From assembly GCF_000420165.1 (NCBI RefSeq), contig NZ_ATUK01000017.1, positions 53,703-117,702 on the forward strand: a stretch of 64,000 nucleotides of DNA, read 5' to 3'. Below the pieces are notes generated by a model. The model saw nothing but the letters and a program-made list of their open reading frames with translations, did not search any database and was not told the DNA's origin. Shown one piece after another: positions 1 to 10,737 of the stretch. Numbering within the stretch: position 1 is the first letter of the stretch; every line of letters begins with the position of its first letter. Origin of the DNA: Thioalkalivibrio sp. AKL19. GTDB lineage: Bacteria > Pseudomonadota > Gammaproteobacteria > Ectothiorhodospirales > Ectothiorhodospiraceae. Position numbers and translations under genes: made by a program.

Positions 1-1347
1 GAGGGCGAGGCGCTGGAGGCCCAGGGGATTCGCGTGACGGTCGCCGGGCGCATGGTCGGCAAGCGCGTGATGGGCAAGGCGAGTTTTATCCGCCTGCGCG
101 ACCAGAGCGGCGACATCCAGCTGTTTGCCCAGCGCGACAGCCTGCCGGAGGGCGTCTACGCGGCGTTCAAGCACTGGGATCTGGGGGACATCGTTGGCGG
201 GCAGGGCACGCTGTTCAAAACCAAGACTGGCGAGCTGACGGTCAAGCTGGACGAGCTGCGCCTTCTGACCAAGAGCCTGCGGCCGCTGCCGGAGAAGTTC
301 CACGGCCTGACCGACCAGGAGCAGCGCTATCGCCAGCGCTACGTGGACCTGATCACGAGTCTGGAGAGCCGCGAGCTGTTCCGCACCCGCACGCGCATCG
401 TGCGTTACATCCGCGAGTACTTCGAGGACCAGGACTTCATCGAGGTGGAGACCCCGATGATGCAGGTGATCCCGGGTGGCGCGACCGCGCGGCCGTTCAC
501 CACCCATCACAACGCGCTGGACATGCCGCTGTATCTGCGCATCGCACCGGAGCTGTATCTCAAGCGCCTGGTGGTGGGCGGCTTCGAGAAGGTCTTCGAA
601 ATCAACCGCAATTTCCGCAATGAGGGGCTGTCCACCCGGCACAACCCCGAGTTCACCATGCTCGAGTTCTACGAGGCGTTCGTGGACTACCACGCGCTGA
701 TGGACCGCACGGAAACGCTGCTCCGCGGGCTGTGCGAGGACGTGCTGGGCACCACCACGATCGAGTACCAGGGCGAAACCTACGACTTCGGCAAGCCGTT
801 CACGCGGATGACCGTGCGCGAGGCGATCCTCGAGCACAATCCGGAGATCGGTAGCGACGATCTGGCGGATATCGACAAGGTGCGCGCCCACTGCGAGCGC
901 CTGGAGATCCCGATCAAGGAAAGCTTCGGCCTCGGCAAGCTGTGGACCGAGATCTTCGAGTACACCGCCGAGAACCGGCTGCGCCATCCGACCTTCATTA
1001 CCGCCTATCCGACCGAGGTCTCGCCGCTGGCACGGCGCAACGACGAAGACTCCTTCGTCACCGATCGCTTCGAGCTGTTTGTCGGCGGGCGGGAGATCGC
1101 CAATGGCTTCTCCGAACTGAACGACCCGGAAGACCAGGCCGAGCGCTTCCAGGCCCAGGTGGCGGAGAAGGACGCCGGCGACGACGAGGCCATGCACTAT
1201 GACGCCGACTATATCCGCGCCCTGGAGTATGGCCTGCCGCCAACCGCCGGCGAGGGCATTGGCATCGACCGCCTGGTGATGCTGCTGACCGACAGCGCCT
1301 CGATCCGCGACGTGCTGCTGTTTCCGCACCTGCGCCCGGAGGCCTGA
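1..1347 (+). CDS. lysS: Lysyl-tRNA synthetase, class II (5' end cut by the window)
   Basis: Charges tRNA-Lys with lysine in the cytoplasm. The reading frame is open from base 1, so the start lies upstream; 448 codons remain of a family usually near 500 residues. The fragment begins inside the N-terminal OB-fold anticodon-binding domain. It continues into the class II catalytic core, with motif 2 ([18 protein letters not shown]) and motif 3 ([13 protein letters not shown]) visible. The C-terminus looks complete. It is followed by an 85-base gap before a gene with its own strong ribosome site, so the two need not be co-transcribed. The GTG at base 34 is an internal valine codon, not the start. 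Confidence 0.97.
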   Translation, partial: EGEALEAQGIRVTVAGRMVGKRVMGKASFIRLRDQSGDIQLFAQRDSLPEGVYAAFKHWDLGDIVGGQGTLFKTKTGELTVKLDELRLLTKSLRPLPEKFHGLTDQEQRYRQRYVDLITSLESRELFRTRTRIVRYIREYFEDQDFIEVETPMMQVIPGGATARPFTTHHNALDMPLYLRIAPELYLKRLVVGGFEKVFEINRNFRNEGLSTRHNPEFTMLEFYEAFVDYHALMDRTETLLRGLCEDVLGTTTIEYQGETYDFGKPFTRMTVREAILEHNPEIGSDDLADIDKVRAHCERLEIPIKESFGLGKLWTEIFEYTAENRLRHPTFITAYPTEVSPLARRNDEDSFVTDRFELFVGGREIANGFSELNDPEDQAERFQAQVAEKDAGDDEAMHYDADYIRALEYGLPPTAGEGIGIDRLVMLLTDSASIRDVLLFPHLRPEA

Positions 1348-1432
1348 TCCCGCAAGGGCTGTCTCGCGCCTGAACAATCCCCCGGGATTCGTGTCCCATT
1401 TCTGCGAAGGTACTCAACCCTGGAGGTGAGGT

Positions 1433-2563
1433 ATGCGAATCGGGATGAGACGGGGCCGCGCCGGCGCGCTGGTGGCGGGGCTGGCCTTGATGGGATCGGC
1501 CCTGGCGGGCGAGGTAATCGAAGAAGGCATCGGTACCGAGTACGAGCAATTCGATCTCGTACGGGTGGCCGGGGAGCTGGAGCATCCCTGGTCGGTGGCT
1601 TTCCTACCGGATGGCGGGTATCTGGTGACCGAGCGCACCGGTGCGCTGAAGCATGTGCGGGACGGCGAAGTTACTACGGTCGACGGCGTGCCCGGGGTCG
1701 TGGCGCGAGGGCAGGGCGGCCTTCTCGATGTTTCCCTGCATCCGGGCTTCGCCGGGAACGGCCTCGTGTATTTCACCTATGTCACCGGGGACTCGGATCA
1801 GTCCTACACCGCGCTGGCGCGCGGCCGCCTGGAGGACGGGGCCCTGCACGAGGTTGAGGAGCTGTTCCGCCAGGACCGTGGCGGCAGCAACCCGGGTCAT
1901 TTCGGCTCGCGCCTCGCCTGGCAGGCCGATGGCACGCTGCTGATGACCATTGGCGATCGCCGGCAGGAGGACCCGGCCCAGGACCTCGCGTCCCATACCG
2001 GGTCGCTGGTGCGCCTGACCGAGGATGGGAAGGCCCCGGCGGACAATCCGTTCGCCGACCGCGATGATGCCCAGCCGCATATCTTTGCCTATGGCCTGCG
2101 CAATTCGCAGGGGCTGGTGGTGGACCCGGCGGACGGTACGATCTGGCTGACCGATCACGGCCCCCGGGGCGGGGATGAACTGAACCGCATCGAAGCCGGG
2201 GGCAACTACGGCTGGCCCGTGGTGTCGCTGGGGCGGGACTACCGCTCCGAGGAGCCATTTGGCGAGGCGCGCCGCGACGCGGACATGACCGATCCGGTAT
2301 ACGAGTTCCTGCCAACGCTGGCGCCGTCCGGACTGGCCCTGGTCACCGCGGATCGCTTCGAGGCCTGGCAGGGTAACCTGCTGGCGGGTGGCCTGCGCGC
2401 CGAACGCATCCTGCGCATCGTGATCGAGGATGACGAGGTCGTGCACATGGAGGAGCTGCTGCACGGCAAGATCGGGCGTATTCGCGATGTGCGCGAAGGG
2501 CCCGAGGGGCATGTCTACGTGCTGACGGACCACTCGGACGGCGGCCTGTACCGGCTCGAGTGA
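1433..2563 (+). CDS. Exported PQQ-dependent aldose/glucose-sorbosone dehydrogenase-like protein
   Basis: 376 residues with a Sec signal peptide (about residues 1-25, ending GSALA) and a six-bladed beta-propeller of the glucose/sorbosone dehydrogenase (GSDH, YliI-like) family. Family hallmarks include LEHPWSVAFLPDGGYLVTER, the HPGF motif, a GSRLAW-TIGDR block and DHGPRGGDELNRI near the PQQ pocket. Family members oxidise aldose sugars in the periplasm using PQQ. No pqq biosynthesis genes are in the window, so cofactor supply is unknown. The ATG follows a good GGAGG at 1422-1426. It lies convergent to glgB with no clear terminator between them. Its placement next to glycogen genes suggests, but does not prove, a sugar-related role. 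Confidence 0.9.
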   Translation: MRIGMRRGRAGALVAGLALMGSALAGEVIEEGIGTEYEQFDLVRVAGELEHPWSVAFLPDGGYLVTERTGALKHVRDGEVTTVDGVPGVVARGQGGLLDVSLHPGFAGNGLVYFTYVTGDSDQSYTALARGRLEDGALHEVEELFRQDRGGSNPGHFGSRLAWQADGTLLMTIGDRRQEDPAQDLASHTGSLVRLTEDGKAPADNPFADRDDAQPHIFAYGLRNSQGLVVDPADGTIWLTDHGPRGGDELNRIEAGGNYGWPVVSLGRDYRSEEPFGEARRDADMTDPVYEFLPTLAPSGLALVTADRFEAWQGNLLAGGLRAERILRIVIEDDEVVHMEELLHGKIGRIRDVREGPEGHVYVLTDHSDGGLYRLE

Positions 2564-2676
2564 CCCGGCCGGCGGTTCCCGCGTCGAAGCCGGGTATCCT
2601 GCCCGCGCACCGGGCTGCAAGCAGGACTCGGCCGGTCAGTCGGGGTGAGCGGCTTCGGCCGTCGGGCACCCGGCCG

Positions 2677-4890
2677 TCAGTCGCCGGCCGGCTCCAGCAA
2701 CAGGGCCGCGAGGGGAGGCAGGTGCAGGTAGAGCGTGGCGGGGTGACCCTGGCGTTCCACCGGTTCGGCGAAGGCCTCCGCCGGTCCGCGTGAGCCCCCG
2801 CCGTAGACCTCCGCGTCGGTGTTGAGGGTGACCCGCCAGCGGCCGGAATGGGGAGCGGGCACGGGGTAGGCGGGGCGTTCCACTGGGGTCAGGTTCAGGA
2901 CCACGACGACCTGGCGACCCTGGTGGTCGCGGCGCACGAAACTGAGCGTGGAGTGCGCGGCATCGTCGCAGTCCAGCCAGTCGAAGCCGTCCGGCTCGAA
3001 TTCGCGGGCGTGCAGGGCCGGGTCTTCGCGGTACACCCGGTTCAGGTCGCGCACCAGATTCTGCAGGCCCTGGTGCAGGGGATACTGCAGCACGTACCAG
3101 TCCAGCTCGCGATCCTCGGACCATTCGGGGCCCTGGCCGAATTCCTGGCCCATGAACAGCAGCTTCTTGCCGGGGTAGAGCCACTGCCAGCTGTAGAGCA
3201 GGCGCAGGTTGGCGTGCTGCTCCCACTCGTTGCCGGGCATGCGCCCGCGCAGGCTGCGTTTTCCGTGCACCACCTCGTCGTGCGAGAACGGCAGGACGAA
3301 GTTCTCGCTGTAGGCGTAGAGCTGGCCGAAGGTGAGCTGGCCGTGGTGATGGGTGCGGTAGATCGGGTCCATGCCGAAATAGGTCAGGGTGTCGTGCATC
3401 CAGCCCATGTTCCACTTCATGGTGAAGCCCAGCCCGCCCATGGACGGCGGGCGGCTGACACCCGGCCAGGCGGTCGATTCCTCGGCGATCATGGCGACGC
3501 CGGGGTGGCTGGTCTGGACGGTCTCGTTCAGGTGGCGCAGGAAGTCGATCGCCTCGAGGTTCTCGTTGCCGCCGTGGATGTTGGGCAGCCAGTCCTGGCC
3601 CTCGCGGTCATAGTCGCGGTAGAGCATGGAGGCGACGGCGTCCACGCGCAGGCCGTCGAGGTGGAAGTCCTCGACCCAGCACAGGGCGCTGGAGAGCAGG
3701 AAGTTGCGGACCTCGGGGCGCGAATAGTTGAAGATCAGCGTGCCCCAGCCACGATGCTCGCCGATGCGCGGGTCGGCATGTTCGTACAGCGCGGTGCCGT
3801 CGAAGCGCGCCAGCGCGAACTCGTCGCGCGGGAAGTGGCCCGGGACCCAGTCGAGGATCACGCCCAGTCCGGCCTGGTGGGCCTGGTCGACGAGGTAGCG
3901 AAAGTCGTCCGCGTTGCCGAAGCGCGAGGTGGGGGCGAAAAACCCCGTGCTCTGGTAGCCCCAGGAGCCGTCGAACGGGTGCTCGGTGATCGGCAGCAAC
4001 TCGAGGTGGGTGAAGCCCAGGTCGCGCGCGTAGGGCACCAGACGCTCGGCCAGGTCGCGGTAGTTGGGCCATTCGCCCTCGGGGCTGCGCTGCCAGGAGC
4101 CCAGGTGCACCTCGTAGATGCTCATGGGCCGGTGCTTCCAGGCCTCGGGGTCGCGATTGCGCATCCAGTGGTCGTCGTCCCAGGCGTAGCGGCTGGGGGG
4201 CTGGATTCGCGAGGCGGTCTCGGGGCGGAGCTGGTAGGCGCGGGCGTAGGGATCGGCTTTCAGGTGCAGACTTCCCTGGTCGCGGTTGCGGATTTCGAAC
4301 TTGTACAGCGTCTCCGCGGCCAGTCCCGGGATAAAGAGCTCCCATATGCCGCTGCCGGGGTGGACGGTCATCGGGTGGCAGCGGCCGTCCCAGCGGTTGA
4401 AGTCGCCGACTACCGAGACGCGTTCGGCATTGGGTGCCCAGACGGCAAAGCGCACGCCTTCGATGCCGTCGCGGGTGAGCGGATGGGCACCCAGCATGCG
4501 GTGGGCATGCCAGTGGCGGCCTTCGGCGAACAGGTGGCGGTCGAATTCGGGGATATCCGGGGCGAAGGCCCAGGGATCGACCTGCTGCATTGTTGTTGTG
4601 CCACCCTCGGGCTGCCAGTCCAGTTGCGGGTGCGCGGGGAGGTCGTCCGCCGATCCCTGCCAGAGGAACAGCCCCGGGAACCCGGTGGCCGGTTCCAGCG
4701 TCGTGAGACGACCGTCACAAAGTGTGACGGACGCCGCGCTCGCATGTGGCAGCCAGGCCCGGTAGCAGATGGTTTGTTGATCCAGCGCATGGCGCCCGAG
4801 GAGGCTGTGGGGATCATGTAGCCGTGCCTCGGTCAGACGTCGTAATGAATCGGCGACGGAACGGGTGCATTTGTCGGGGGCTGTTGCCAT
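2677..4890 (-). CDS. glgB: 1,4-alpha-glucan branching enzyme (GH13)
   Basis: 737 residues, close to the usual length for GlgB (about 730). It makes alpha-1,6 branches in glycogen by cutting and transferring alpha-1,4 chains. An N-terminal CBM48-like domain ([20 protein letters not shown]) precedes the GH13 barrel. The nucleophile is D417 in LRVDAVASM and the acid/base E470 in IAEEST; their 53-residue spacing equals that of the E. coli enzyme. [13 protein letters not shown] carries the third catalytic Asp. It is transcribed away from glgC across a 96-base gap, so the two probably share a divergent control region. No glgA or glgP is in the window. Confidence 0.97.
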   Translation of the reverse strand: MATAPDKCTRSVADSLRRLTEARLHDPHSLLGRHALDQQTICYRAWLPHASAASVTLCDGRLTTLEPATGFPGLFLWQGSADDLPAHPQLDWQPEGGTTTMQQVDPWAFAPDIPEFDRHLFAEGRHWHAHRMLGAHPLTRDGIEGVRFAVWAPNAERVSVVGDFNRWDGRCHPMTVHPGSGIWELFIPGLAAETLYKFEIRNRDQGSLHLKADPYARAYQLRPETASRIQPPSRYAWDDDHWMRNRDPEAWKHRPMSIYEVHLGSWQRSPEGEWPNYRDLAERLVPYARDLGFTHLELLPITEHPFDGSWGYQSTGFFAPTSRFGNADDFRYLVDQAHQAGLGVILDWVPGHFPRDEFALARFDGTALYEHADPRIGEHRGWGTLIFNYSRPEVRNFLLSSALCWVEDFHLDGLRVDAVASMLYRDYDREGQDWLPNIHGGNENLEAIDFLRHLNETVQTSHPGVAMIAEESTAWPGVSRPPSMGGLGFTMKWNMGWMHDTLTYFGMDPIYRTHHHGQLTFGQLYAYSENFVLPFSHDEVVHGKRSLRGRMPGNEWEQHANLRLLYSWQWLYPGKKLLFMGQEFGQGPEWSEDRELDWYVLQYPLHQGLQNLVRDLNRVYREDPALHAREFEPDGFDWLDCDDAAHSTLSFVRRDHQGRQVVVVLNLTPVERPAYPVPAPHSGRWRVTLNTDAEVYGGGSRGPAEAFAEPVERQGHPATLYLHLPPLAALLLEPAGD

Positions 4891-4986
4891 ACTCGGATCA
4901 AACTCGCGTTTCGGATGTGGAACAGCAGGGTTCGGGCTGGGTCAGCCGAACACGTGGGTAACACTTTACTAGGCAAGGATGGATGC

Positions 4987-6252
4987 ATGACTCCGCAACC
5001 GCAACGTTACGTTAGCCGCCTGACCCGGGAGACCCTCGCCCTGATCCTGGCCGGCGGACGTGGTTCGCGACTGAAACAATTGACACTGTGGCGGGCCAAG
5101 CCGGCTGTGCCCTTCGGCGGGAAGTTCCGCATCATCGACTTCCCCCTGTCCAACTGCATCAACTCCGGGATTCGCCAGGTGGCGGTGGTCACCCAGTACA
5201 AGGCACATTCGCTGATCCAGCACATGCAGCGTGGCTGGAGCTTCCTGCGCGGGGAGTTTGGCGAGTTCATCGAGCTGTTGCCGGCGCAACAGCGCATCGA
5301 GACGTCCTGGTACGCCGGGACGGCCGATGCGGTCTACCAGAACATCGACATCATCCGGCAGCACAACCCGCGCTATGTGCTGATCCTGGCCGGCGACCAC
5401 ATCTACAAGATGGACTACGGCCAGATGATCGCCTTCCACGTGGAGAGCGGGGCCGACATGACGGTAGGCTGCCTGGAGGTGGAGCAGGAGCGCGCGAAGG
5501 CCTTCGGCGTCATGGGCGTGGATGCCTCCAGCCGCATCACCTCGTTTGCCGAGAAGCCGGAGGACCCGGCGCTGATCCCCGGCAGCAAGACCCACTCGCT
5601 GGCCTCCATGGGGATCTACGTGATCAACACCGAATTCCTGTTCGAGCAGCTGGTCAAGGATGCCGACGACACCTTCTCCAGCCATGATTTCGGCAAGGAC
5701 ATTATCCCCGAGATCATCGAGCGGCATCAGGTAATGGCCTATCCGTTCCGCGACGAACAGGGCGTGCGCCAGGGCTACTGGCGCGACGTGGGGACGATCG
5801 ATTCCTACTGGCAGGCCAACCTGGAGCTGATCGGCGTGACCCCGGAACTGAATCTGTACGATTCGGAATGGCCGATCTGGACCTACCAGGAACAGCTGCC
5901 GCCGGCCAAGTTCGTGTTCGACGACGAGGACCGGCGCGGCATGGCGATCGACTCCATGGTCTCCGGCGGCTGCATCATTTCCGGCAGTACTGTGCGCCAC
6001 TCGCTGCTGTTCTCCAACGTGCAGGTGAACGCCTGCGCCACGGTGGAGGATTCGGTGATCCTGCCCAGTGTCACGATTGGCGAGAATTGCGTGATCCGCA
6101 ACGCAGTGATCGACAAGGGCTGCAAGGTGCCGGACGGGACCGAGATCGGGGTGGACGACGAGGCCGATGCCCGCGACTACTTCATCTCCCCGGGCGGGGT
6201 GCGCGTGGTGACACCGGAGATGCTCGGACAGGCCACCCACCATGTCCGCTGA
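4987..6252 (+). CDS. glgC: Glucose-1-phosphate adenylyltransferase
   Basis: 421 residues. Makes ADP-glucose from ATP and glucose-1-phosphate, the committed step of bacterial glycogen synthesis. The nucleotidyltransferase signature [17 protein letters not shown] lies near the N-terminus, followed by [30 protein letters not shown] is the sugar-phosphate region. The C-terminal part carries the left-handed beta-helix hexapeptide region ([15 protein letters not shown]). The ATG at 4987 is chosen because it follows AAGGA at 4975-4979 and the conserved core begins soon after. An upstream in-frame start at 4915 would add 24 unconserved residues. It overlaps the next gene by 11 bases, indicating translational coupling. 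Confidence 0.97.
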   Translation: MTPQPQRYVSRLTRETLALILAGGRGSRLKQLTLWRAKPAVPFGGKFRIIDFPLSNCINSGIRQVAVVTQYKAHSLIQHMQRGWSFLRGEFGEFIELLPAQQRIETSWYAGTADAVYQNIDIIRQHNPRYVLILAGDHIYKMDYGQMIAFHVESGADMTVGCLEVEQERAKAFGVMGVDASSRITSFAEKPEDPALIPGSKTHSLASMGIYVINTEFLFEQLVKDADDTFSSHDFGKDIIPEIIERHQVMAYPFRDEQGVRQGYWRDVGTIDSYWQANLELIGVTPELNLYDSEWPIWTYQEQLPPAKFVFDDEDRRGMAIDSMVSGGCIISGSTVRHSLLFSNVQVNACATVEDSVILPSVTIGENCVIRNAVIDKGCKVPDGTEIGVDDEADARDYFISPGGVRVVTPEMLGQATHHVR

Positions 6253-7990
6253 ATCCGGCAGTACCACCGCGCTTGCCGCCCAGCCGCCGCAGCTCGATGT
6301 GGTGCTGTGCTGGCACATGCACCAGCCGCAGTACTACGACTCGGGCGCGGGCGAGTACGTGCTGCCGTGGACCTACCTGCATGCCCTGAAGGATTACACC
6401 GACATGGCCGCGCACCTGGAGGCCTGTCCCCAGGCGCGCGCGGTGGTGAACTTCGCCCCCATTTTGCTGGAGCAGATTGCCGATTACGGCGAGCGGCTGG
6501 AGAGCGGCATCGGCAACCGCTCGAGCTTCGGGGACCCGGTGCTGGATCTGCTGCAGATGGACATCGTGCCGGTGGACCCGGTGCAGCGCCGCGAGATCCT
6601 GCGCGTCTGCCTGCGGGCGCACGCCCCGCGGATGATCGAGCCGTTCCCGCTGTTCGAGCGCCTGGCGGCGCTGGCGCGCCAGGCGCTGGAGGACCCGGTG
6701 CTGCTGTCGCATCTGGACAACCGCTACTTCCAGGACCTGGCGACCTGCTACCACCTGGCCTGGCTGGGCGAGACCGTGCGTCGGGCGTACCCGGAGGTGC
6801 AGGGCTGGTTGAAGGCGGACACGGGATTCAATCGTGATGTCCGCGGACGGCTGTTGAAACTGATCCGGGACGAGGTCAAGGCGATCCTCCCGCGCTACCG
6901 CGCCCTGGCGGAGCAGGAACGGGTGGAGCTGTCGTTCACACCGTACGCCCACCCGATCATGCCGCTGCTGCTGGACCTGCAGTCGGCGCGCGAGGCCATG
7001 CCCGATGTCGAGCTGCCGCAGGCCCCCGCCTATCCGGATGGCGAGGCGCGGGTGCGCTGGCATATCGAGCGCGGGCTGGAGGTGTTCGAGCAGTACTTCG
7101 GGTTTCGTCCACGCGGCTGCTGGCCGTCGGAAGGGGGGATCAGCGAGGCGACCGTGCGCCTGCTGGATGATTACGGGATCTGCTGGACGGCCAGCGGCCA
7201 GACCGTGCTGGGCAACAGCCTGGCCGCGGCCGGACAGACGGCCGAGTCGCATACCGGGTCGGCGGAACAGGAGGGCTGGCTGCATCGGCCCTACTGTCTC
7301 GAAGGTGCCAGGACCGAGTTGTTCTTCCGCGATGACGGCTTGTCCGATGCCATCGGATTTCGCTACGCCGACTGGCATGCGGACGACGCCGTCGGCGATT
7401 TCGTGCATCACCTGGAGAATATCGCCTCCGTTTCGCCCGAGGGTGGCGTGGTGGCCGTCATCCTGGATGGCGAGAACGCCTGGGAGTACTACCCGGACAA
7501 CGGCTTTCACTTCCTGCAGGCGCTGTACGAGCGTCTGGCGGCGAACCCGAGGCTCAACCTGTGCACCTTTTCGGACGTCTGCCAGCGTACCGGCCCGCGG
7601 GCCGACCGGGGTGAACTGTCCGGGCTGGTGGCGGGTTCCTGGGTGTACGGGACCTTTTCCACCTGGATCGGCGATCCGGACAAGAACCTGGGCTGGGATC
7701 GCCTGATCGAGGCGTGGACCGCGGTGGATCAGGCGGTTGCCCGGCATCCCGCGCTGGATACGCCGGCCCTGCGCAGGCAGCTGGCGGTGTGCGAGGGCTC
7801 CGACTGGTGCTGGTGGTTCGGGGAATACAACCCGGCCGGCTCGGTGAGCGACTTCGAACAACTTTACCGCCGCCACCTGGCGCGGATGTACCAGCTGGCG
7901 GACCTGGAAGTGCCGGAGTCCCTGGGCGAGGTGCTTTCGGTTGGCGGTGGCGATCCGGCTGCGGGTGGGACCATGCGGAAGGGACAGTAG
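6242..7990 (+). CDS. Glycoside hydrolase family 57 alpha-glucan enzyme
   Basis: 582 residues of the GH57 family (amylases, branching enzymes, amylopullulanases acting on alpha-glucans). The first GH57 motif is [10 protein letters not shown] near the N-terminus. The nucleophile glutamate is E297 in [12 protein letters not shown] later motif [16 protein letters not shown] is also present. There is no signal peptide, so it should be cytoplasmic. Sitting between glgC (11-base overlap) and malQ (3-base gap) it likely trims or remodels glycogen or maltodextrin. The exact specificity (4-alpha-glucanotransferase, branching or debranching) cannot be told from sequence alone. Confidence 0.9.
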   Translation: MSAESGSTTALAAQPPQLDVVLCWHMHQPQYYDSGAGEYVLPWTYLHALKDYTDMAAHLEACPQARAVVNFAPILLEQIADYGERLESGIGNRSSFGDPVLDLLQMDIVPVDPVQRREILRVCLRAHAPRMIEPFPLFERLAALARQALEDPVLLSHLDNRYFQDLATCYHLAWLGETVRRAYPEVQGWLKADTGFNRDVRGRLLKLIRDEVKAILPRYRALAEQERVELSFTPYAHPIMPLLLDLQSAREAMPDVELPQAPAYPDGEARVRWHIERGLEVFEQYFGFRPRGCWPSEGGISEATVRLLDDYGICWTASGQTVLGNSLAAAGQTAESHTGSAEQEGWLHRPYCLEGARTELFFRDDGLSDAIGFRYADWHADDAVGDFVHHLENIASVSPEGGVVAVILDGENAWEYYPDNGFHFLQALYERLAANPRLNLCTFSDVCQRTGPRADRGELSGLVAGSWVYGTFSTWIGDPDKNLGWDRLIEAWTAVDQAVARHPALDTPALRRQLAVCEGSDWCWWFGEYNPAGSVSDFEQLYRRHLARMYQLADLEVPESLGEVLSVGGGDPAAGGTMRKGQ

Positions 7991-7993
7991 TCC

Positions 7994-9469
7994 ATGGAGG
8001 CGGGTGAAGAACACTGTAATCCGCTGATGCAGCGCCGCCGGGCCGGCGTGTTGCTGCATCCGGTCTCGTTGCCGGGGCCGGGTCCGGTGGGCACGCTGGG
8101 GCAGGAGGCCTTCCGTTTCCTCGACTGGGCGCGGGATGCGGGGTTCAGCCTTTGGCAGATCCTTCCGCTGCACCCGCCGCAGGAGGACGGCTCCCCCTAC
8201 GCCAGCATCTCGGCGTTCGCCGGGGATGTGCGCCTGATCGATCCGCAGCGGCTGGCCGAACGGGCGGGCCTGGACGCGGCCCATGGGTCGGTCGAGGCCC
8301 TGCTGCAACAGGCCCGGGAAGGCCTGGAGCAGGCCGGCGATGGCTGGGCGCAGGCCTATCAGGCCTTCTGCGATGCGCAGGGGCCGGCCTGGCTGGATGA
8401 CTTTGCCCGCTTCGTGGTCATCCGCGCCCGCGAGGCGGGCCGCCCGTGGTGGGAATGGCCGGCTGCTCTTCGCGACCGCGATCCGGAGGCCCTTGCCGCC
8501 GTCGAGCGCGAGGCGGCGCAGGAACTGGAGGCGGTCCGCTTCGCCCAGTTTGTCCTGTTCGACCAGTGGCAGGATGTGCGCGAGCATGCGCGCTCCCGGG
8601 ACATCCTGATCCTCGGGGACATGCCGATCTTCGTGGCCCACGACTCCGCCGAGGTCTGGGCCCACCGCGATCTGTTTGATCTGGATGCCACGGGGCACCC
8701 CCTGACCGTGGCCGGCGTGCCGCCGGACTATTTCTCCGAGACCGGGCAGCGCTGGGGCAATCCGCATTACCGTTGGGATCGTCTTGCAGAGCGCGGATAC
8801 GACTGGTGGGTGGAGCGCATGCGCTGGACGCTGGAGACGGTGGACGCCGTGCGCATCGACCACTTCCGCGGCTTCGAGGCCAGCTGGGCCGTGCCGGCGA
8901 GCGAGCCGGATGCCACGCAGGGCCACTGGGTCCCGGGACCGGGCGCCGATTTCTTCGAACAGCTGCAGGACCGCCTGGGGGTGCTGCCCCTGCTGGCCGA
9001 GGACCTGGGCGTGATCACCCCGGAGGTGACCGCGCTGCGCCTGCGCTTCGATCTGCCGGGCATGCGCATCCTGCAGTTCGCGTTCGAGGGCGGGCCGGAT
9101 AACCCCTACCTGCCGGCGAACCACGACGAACTGAGTGCCGTGTACACCGGCACGCATGACAACGACACCACACTGGGCTGGTTTCACTCCCTGGAGCCGG
9201 CCATGCAGCAGCACGTGGTCGAGACGCTGGACCAGGGACCGGCCGGGGAGATGCCCTGGCCGCTGATCCGTGCGGCCTGCCACTCACCGGCACAGCTGGC
9301 GATCCTGCCGATGCAGGATGCCCTGCAGCTCGGTTCGGAAGCCCGGATGAATACGCCGGGCACGGTGGCCAATGGCAACTGGAGTTGGCGCTTTGACTGG
9401 GGCCAGCTGCCGGAGGGGCAGACCGAGGCGCTGCGTGCGCTGGCGCAGGAGACGGGTCGCCTCGACTGA
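7994..9469 (+). CDS. malQ: 4-alpha-glucanotransferase (amylomaltase, GH77)
   Basis: 491 residues, typical of bacterial amylomaltase. It transfers segments between alpha-1,4-glucans in maltodextrin and glycogen turnover. The N-terminus has the family pattern RRAGVLLHPVSLPGP. The predicted nucleophile is D289 (VRIDHFRGF) and acid/base E336 (LLAEDLGVI), spaced 47 residues as in the Thermus enzyme. TGTHDNDTTLGWF carries the third conserved Asp. It is the last gene of the glgC-GH57-malQ run and ends at the strong hairpin at 9488-9523. The start at 7994 follows GGGACAGTAGTCC, a modest ribosome site. Confidence 0.96.
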   Translation: MEAGEEHCNPLMQRRRAGVLLHPVSLPGPGPVGTLGQEAFRFLDWARDAGFSLWQILPLHPPQEDGSPYASISAFAGDVRLIDPQRLAERAGLDAAHGSVEALLQQAREGLEQAGDGWAQAYQAFCDAQGPAWLDDFARFVVIRAREAGRPWWEWPAALRDRDPEALAAVEREAAQELEAVRFAQFVLFDQWQDVREHARSRDILILGDMPIFVAHDSAEVWAHRDLFDLDATGHPLTVAGVPPDYFSETGQRWGNPHYRWDRLAERGYDWWVERMRWTLETVDAVRIDHFRGFEASWAVPASEPDATQGHWVPGPGADFFEQLQDRLGVLPLLAEDLGVITPEVTALRLRFDLPGMRILQFAFEGGPDNPYLPANHDELSAVYTGTHDNDTTLGWFHSLEPAMQQHVVETLDQGPAGEMPWPLIRAACHSPAQLAILPMQDALQLGSEARMNTPGTVANGNWSWRFDWGQLPEGQTEALRALAQETGRLD

Positions 9470-9487
9470 CGGTCCGGCCCGGACATG

Positions 9488-9523
9488 AAAAAGGCCCGGT
9501 CCCTTCGCGGGGGCCGGGCCTTT
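9488..9523. terminator. Bidirectional rho-independent terminator
   Basis: A GC-rich stem (AAAGGCCCGG at 9490-9499 pairing with CCGGGCCTTT at 9514-9523) flanked by an A-run on the left and T-residues on the right. It therefore works for malQ on the plus strand and for the gene ending at 9549 on the minus strand. Confidence 0.88.
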
Positions 9524-9548
9524 CCGTTTGCCGGAGGAGGCTGTGCGA

Positions 9549-10148
9549 TCAGCGCATCATGCCGCCCTGGCCACCTTGTTGCTGTTGCTGTTGCTGCTGC
9601 ATCTGTTGCTGCAGGCTCTGCATGCGCTCGATCACGTCGTCGATGTCGGCGTTTTGCTGGCGCATGGCGGCCATCAGGTCTTCACGCAGGGATTCCTGGG
9701 CTTCCAGGACCTCCTCGTCCTGCGCGACGGCCTGCTGGGCCTCCTGCAGGTTCATCTGTGCCTGCTGCACATCCTCGGACTGGATGACTTCCTGGCGCTG
9801 CTCCGCGCTCAGATCGGGGTCGCGCAGCTGCTCTTCGGCGGATTCCAGGGTCTCCAGATCGCGGCGCGGCTGGTAGCCGGCGGACTCCATCTTGTCCAGA
9901 ACCAGGTTTTCGAGTTCTTCGCCTTTTTGTTCCAGCTGCGGGTTGTTCTCGATGGCCTGCTGCTGGGTTTCGGCAAGGGTCTGCTGGAGTTGCTGCATCT
10001 CCATCTGCGGGTTGCCGCCCTGGCCACCCTGCATGCCCATGCCGCCCTGGCCCTGCTGGCCCATGCCCTGGGCCATGGCGAGCGGACTGGCCAGTGCGAG
10101 CGCGGCCGCGGCGATCAGTCCGGCGAGGGACTGGGAACGAATCTTCAT
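9549..10148 (-). CDS. Gln-rich exported coiled-coil protein, function unknown
   Basis: 199 residues with a clear signal peptide (MKIRSQSL...ALASPLAMA), so periplasmic or secreted. The mature part opens with a Gly/Met/Gln stretch (QGMGQQGQGGMGMQGG). A long Glu/Gln-rich helical region predicted as coiled coil follows. It ends in MQQQQQQQQ-GGQGGMMR. I do not recognise a family. The ATG at 10148 is supported by AGGAGA just upstream; the open frame continues further but without coding character. It is a single gene bounded by a terminator on one side and the MOSC-gene end on the other. Low-complexity composition makes homology transfer unsafe; a chaperone-like or metal-binding role would be speculation. 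Confidence 0.75.
   Translation of the reverse strand: MKIRSQSLAGLIAAAALALASPLAMAQGMGQQGQGGMGMQGGQGGNPQMEMQQLQQTLAETQQQAIENNPQLEQKGEELENLVLDKMESAGYQPRRDLETLESAEEQLRDPDLSAEQRQEVIQSEDVQQAQMNLQEAQQAVAQDEEVLEAQESLREDLMAAMRQQNADIDDVIERMQSLQQQMQQQQQQQQGGQGGMMR
9576..9599 (-). repeat. Glutamine codon run (8 CAG/CAA codons)
   Basis: Eight consecutive glutamine codons near the 3' end of the Gln-rich exported protein. CAG and CAA are mixed, which lowers but does not remove the chance of replication slippage. Confidence 0.9.
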
Positions 10149-10221
10149 AGAATTTCTCCTCGTGAGTAGATGTATAGAGTAGACAATCGCACTTAACCCC
10201 AGCTTAACAAGCGTGGCCCGC

Positions 10222-10737
10222 TCATGCCGGCGCGCGCGAGTGCCAGGTGACCCGGGCCCCGGCACGCAGCGTCCCGGAGCGCACCACGTCGAGACAAATG
10301 CCGCTGTCGAGGCCAAGGGCCCGTGCGAGGTTGTCCCCCGTTAACTGATTGAGATACCCACAGGGCGGACGGGGTCGTCCGATCTTCAGGACGGCGTCGC
10401 CGATGCGGAGGAAACCACTCTGGCGCGGCATGCGATACCACCCGGAGACCACAAGATTGCGGCGGTGTTCCCCGGGTGCGATGGGGCCGCCGCGGCGCTG
10501 TGACGCCCGTTGCAGTTCGGAGGCAGTAATCAGCGTAACCGGGCAACTCTCCACCGCATGCCAGTGGCCCCGGTTCGTGGCGTAGCGGTCGCCGCGCAGC
10601 CCGCTCCCCGCGATGGCTTCGATCGCGTCCACGGATTCCATGGGCTCGCCCGCGGTGGTGCAGACATGGATCGCCTGCAGCCGCGCGGCGGGCGGACCGA
10701 ACCAGTCCGGGCGCCAGGCGCGCAGGCGGTCGATCAT
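10222..10737 (-). CDS. MOSC-domain protein
   Basis: 171 residues. MOSC domains occur in molybdenum-cofactor sulfurases and in YiiM/YcbX-type proteins that handle N-hydroxylated compounds or sulfur/molybdopterin transfer. Family features include a G-LRGDRY motif and the conserved Cys in RPRPPCGYL, which binds or relays sulfur in the family. The start overlaps the stop of the upstream methyltransferase as ATGA, so it is the last gene of a three-gene operon. There is no N-terminal PLP or ferredoxin domain, so this is the short stand-alone type. The substrate is unknown. Confidence 0.82.
   Translation of the reverse strand: MIDRLRAWRPDWFGPPAARLQAIHVCTTAGEPMESVDAIEAIAGSGLRGDRYATNRGHWHAVESCPVTLITASELQRASQRRGGPIAPGEHRRNLVVSGWYRMPRQSGFLRIGDAVLKIGRPRPPCGYLNQLTGDNLARALGLDSGICLDVVRSGTLRAGARVTWHSRAPA

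Noticed and set aside
2848..4821. A 657-codon plus-strand open frame opposite glgB
   Set aside because: Shadow of glgB; His/Val/Gln-rich translation with no domain.
6182..9283. A 1033-codon open frame on the minus strand opposite GH57 and malQ
   Set aside because: It is antisense to two strongly supported enzymes. GC-rich codon periodicity keeps the opposite frame open; its translation is low-complexity without motifs or a ribosome site.
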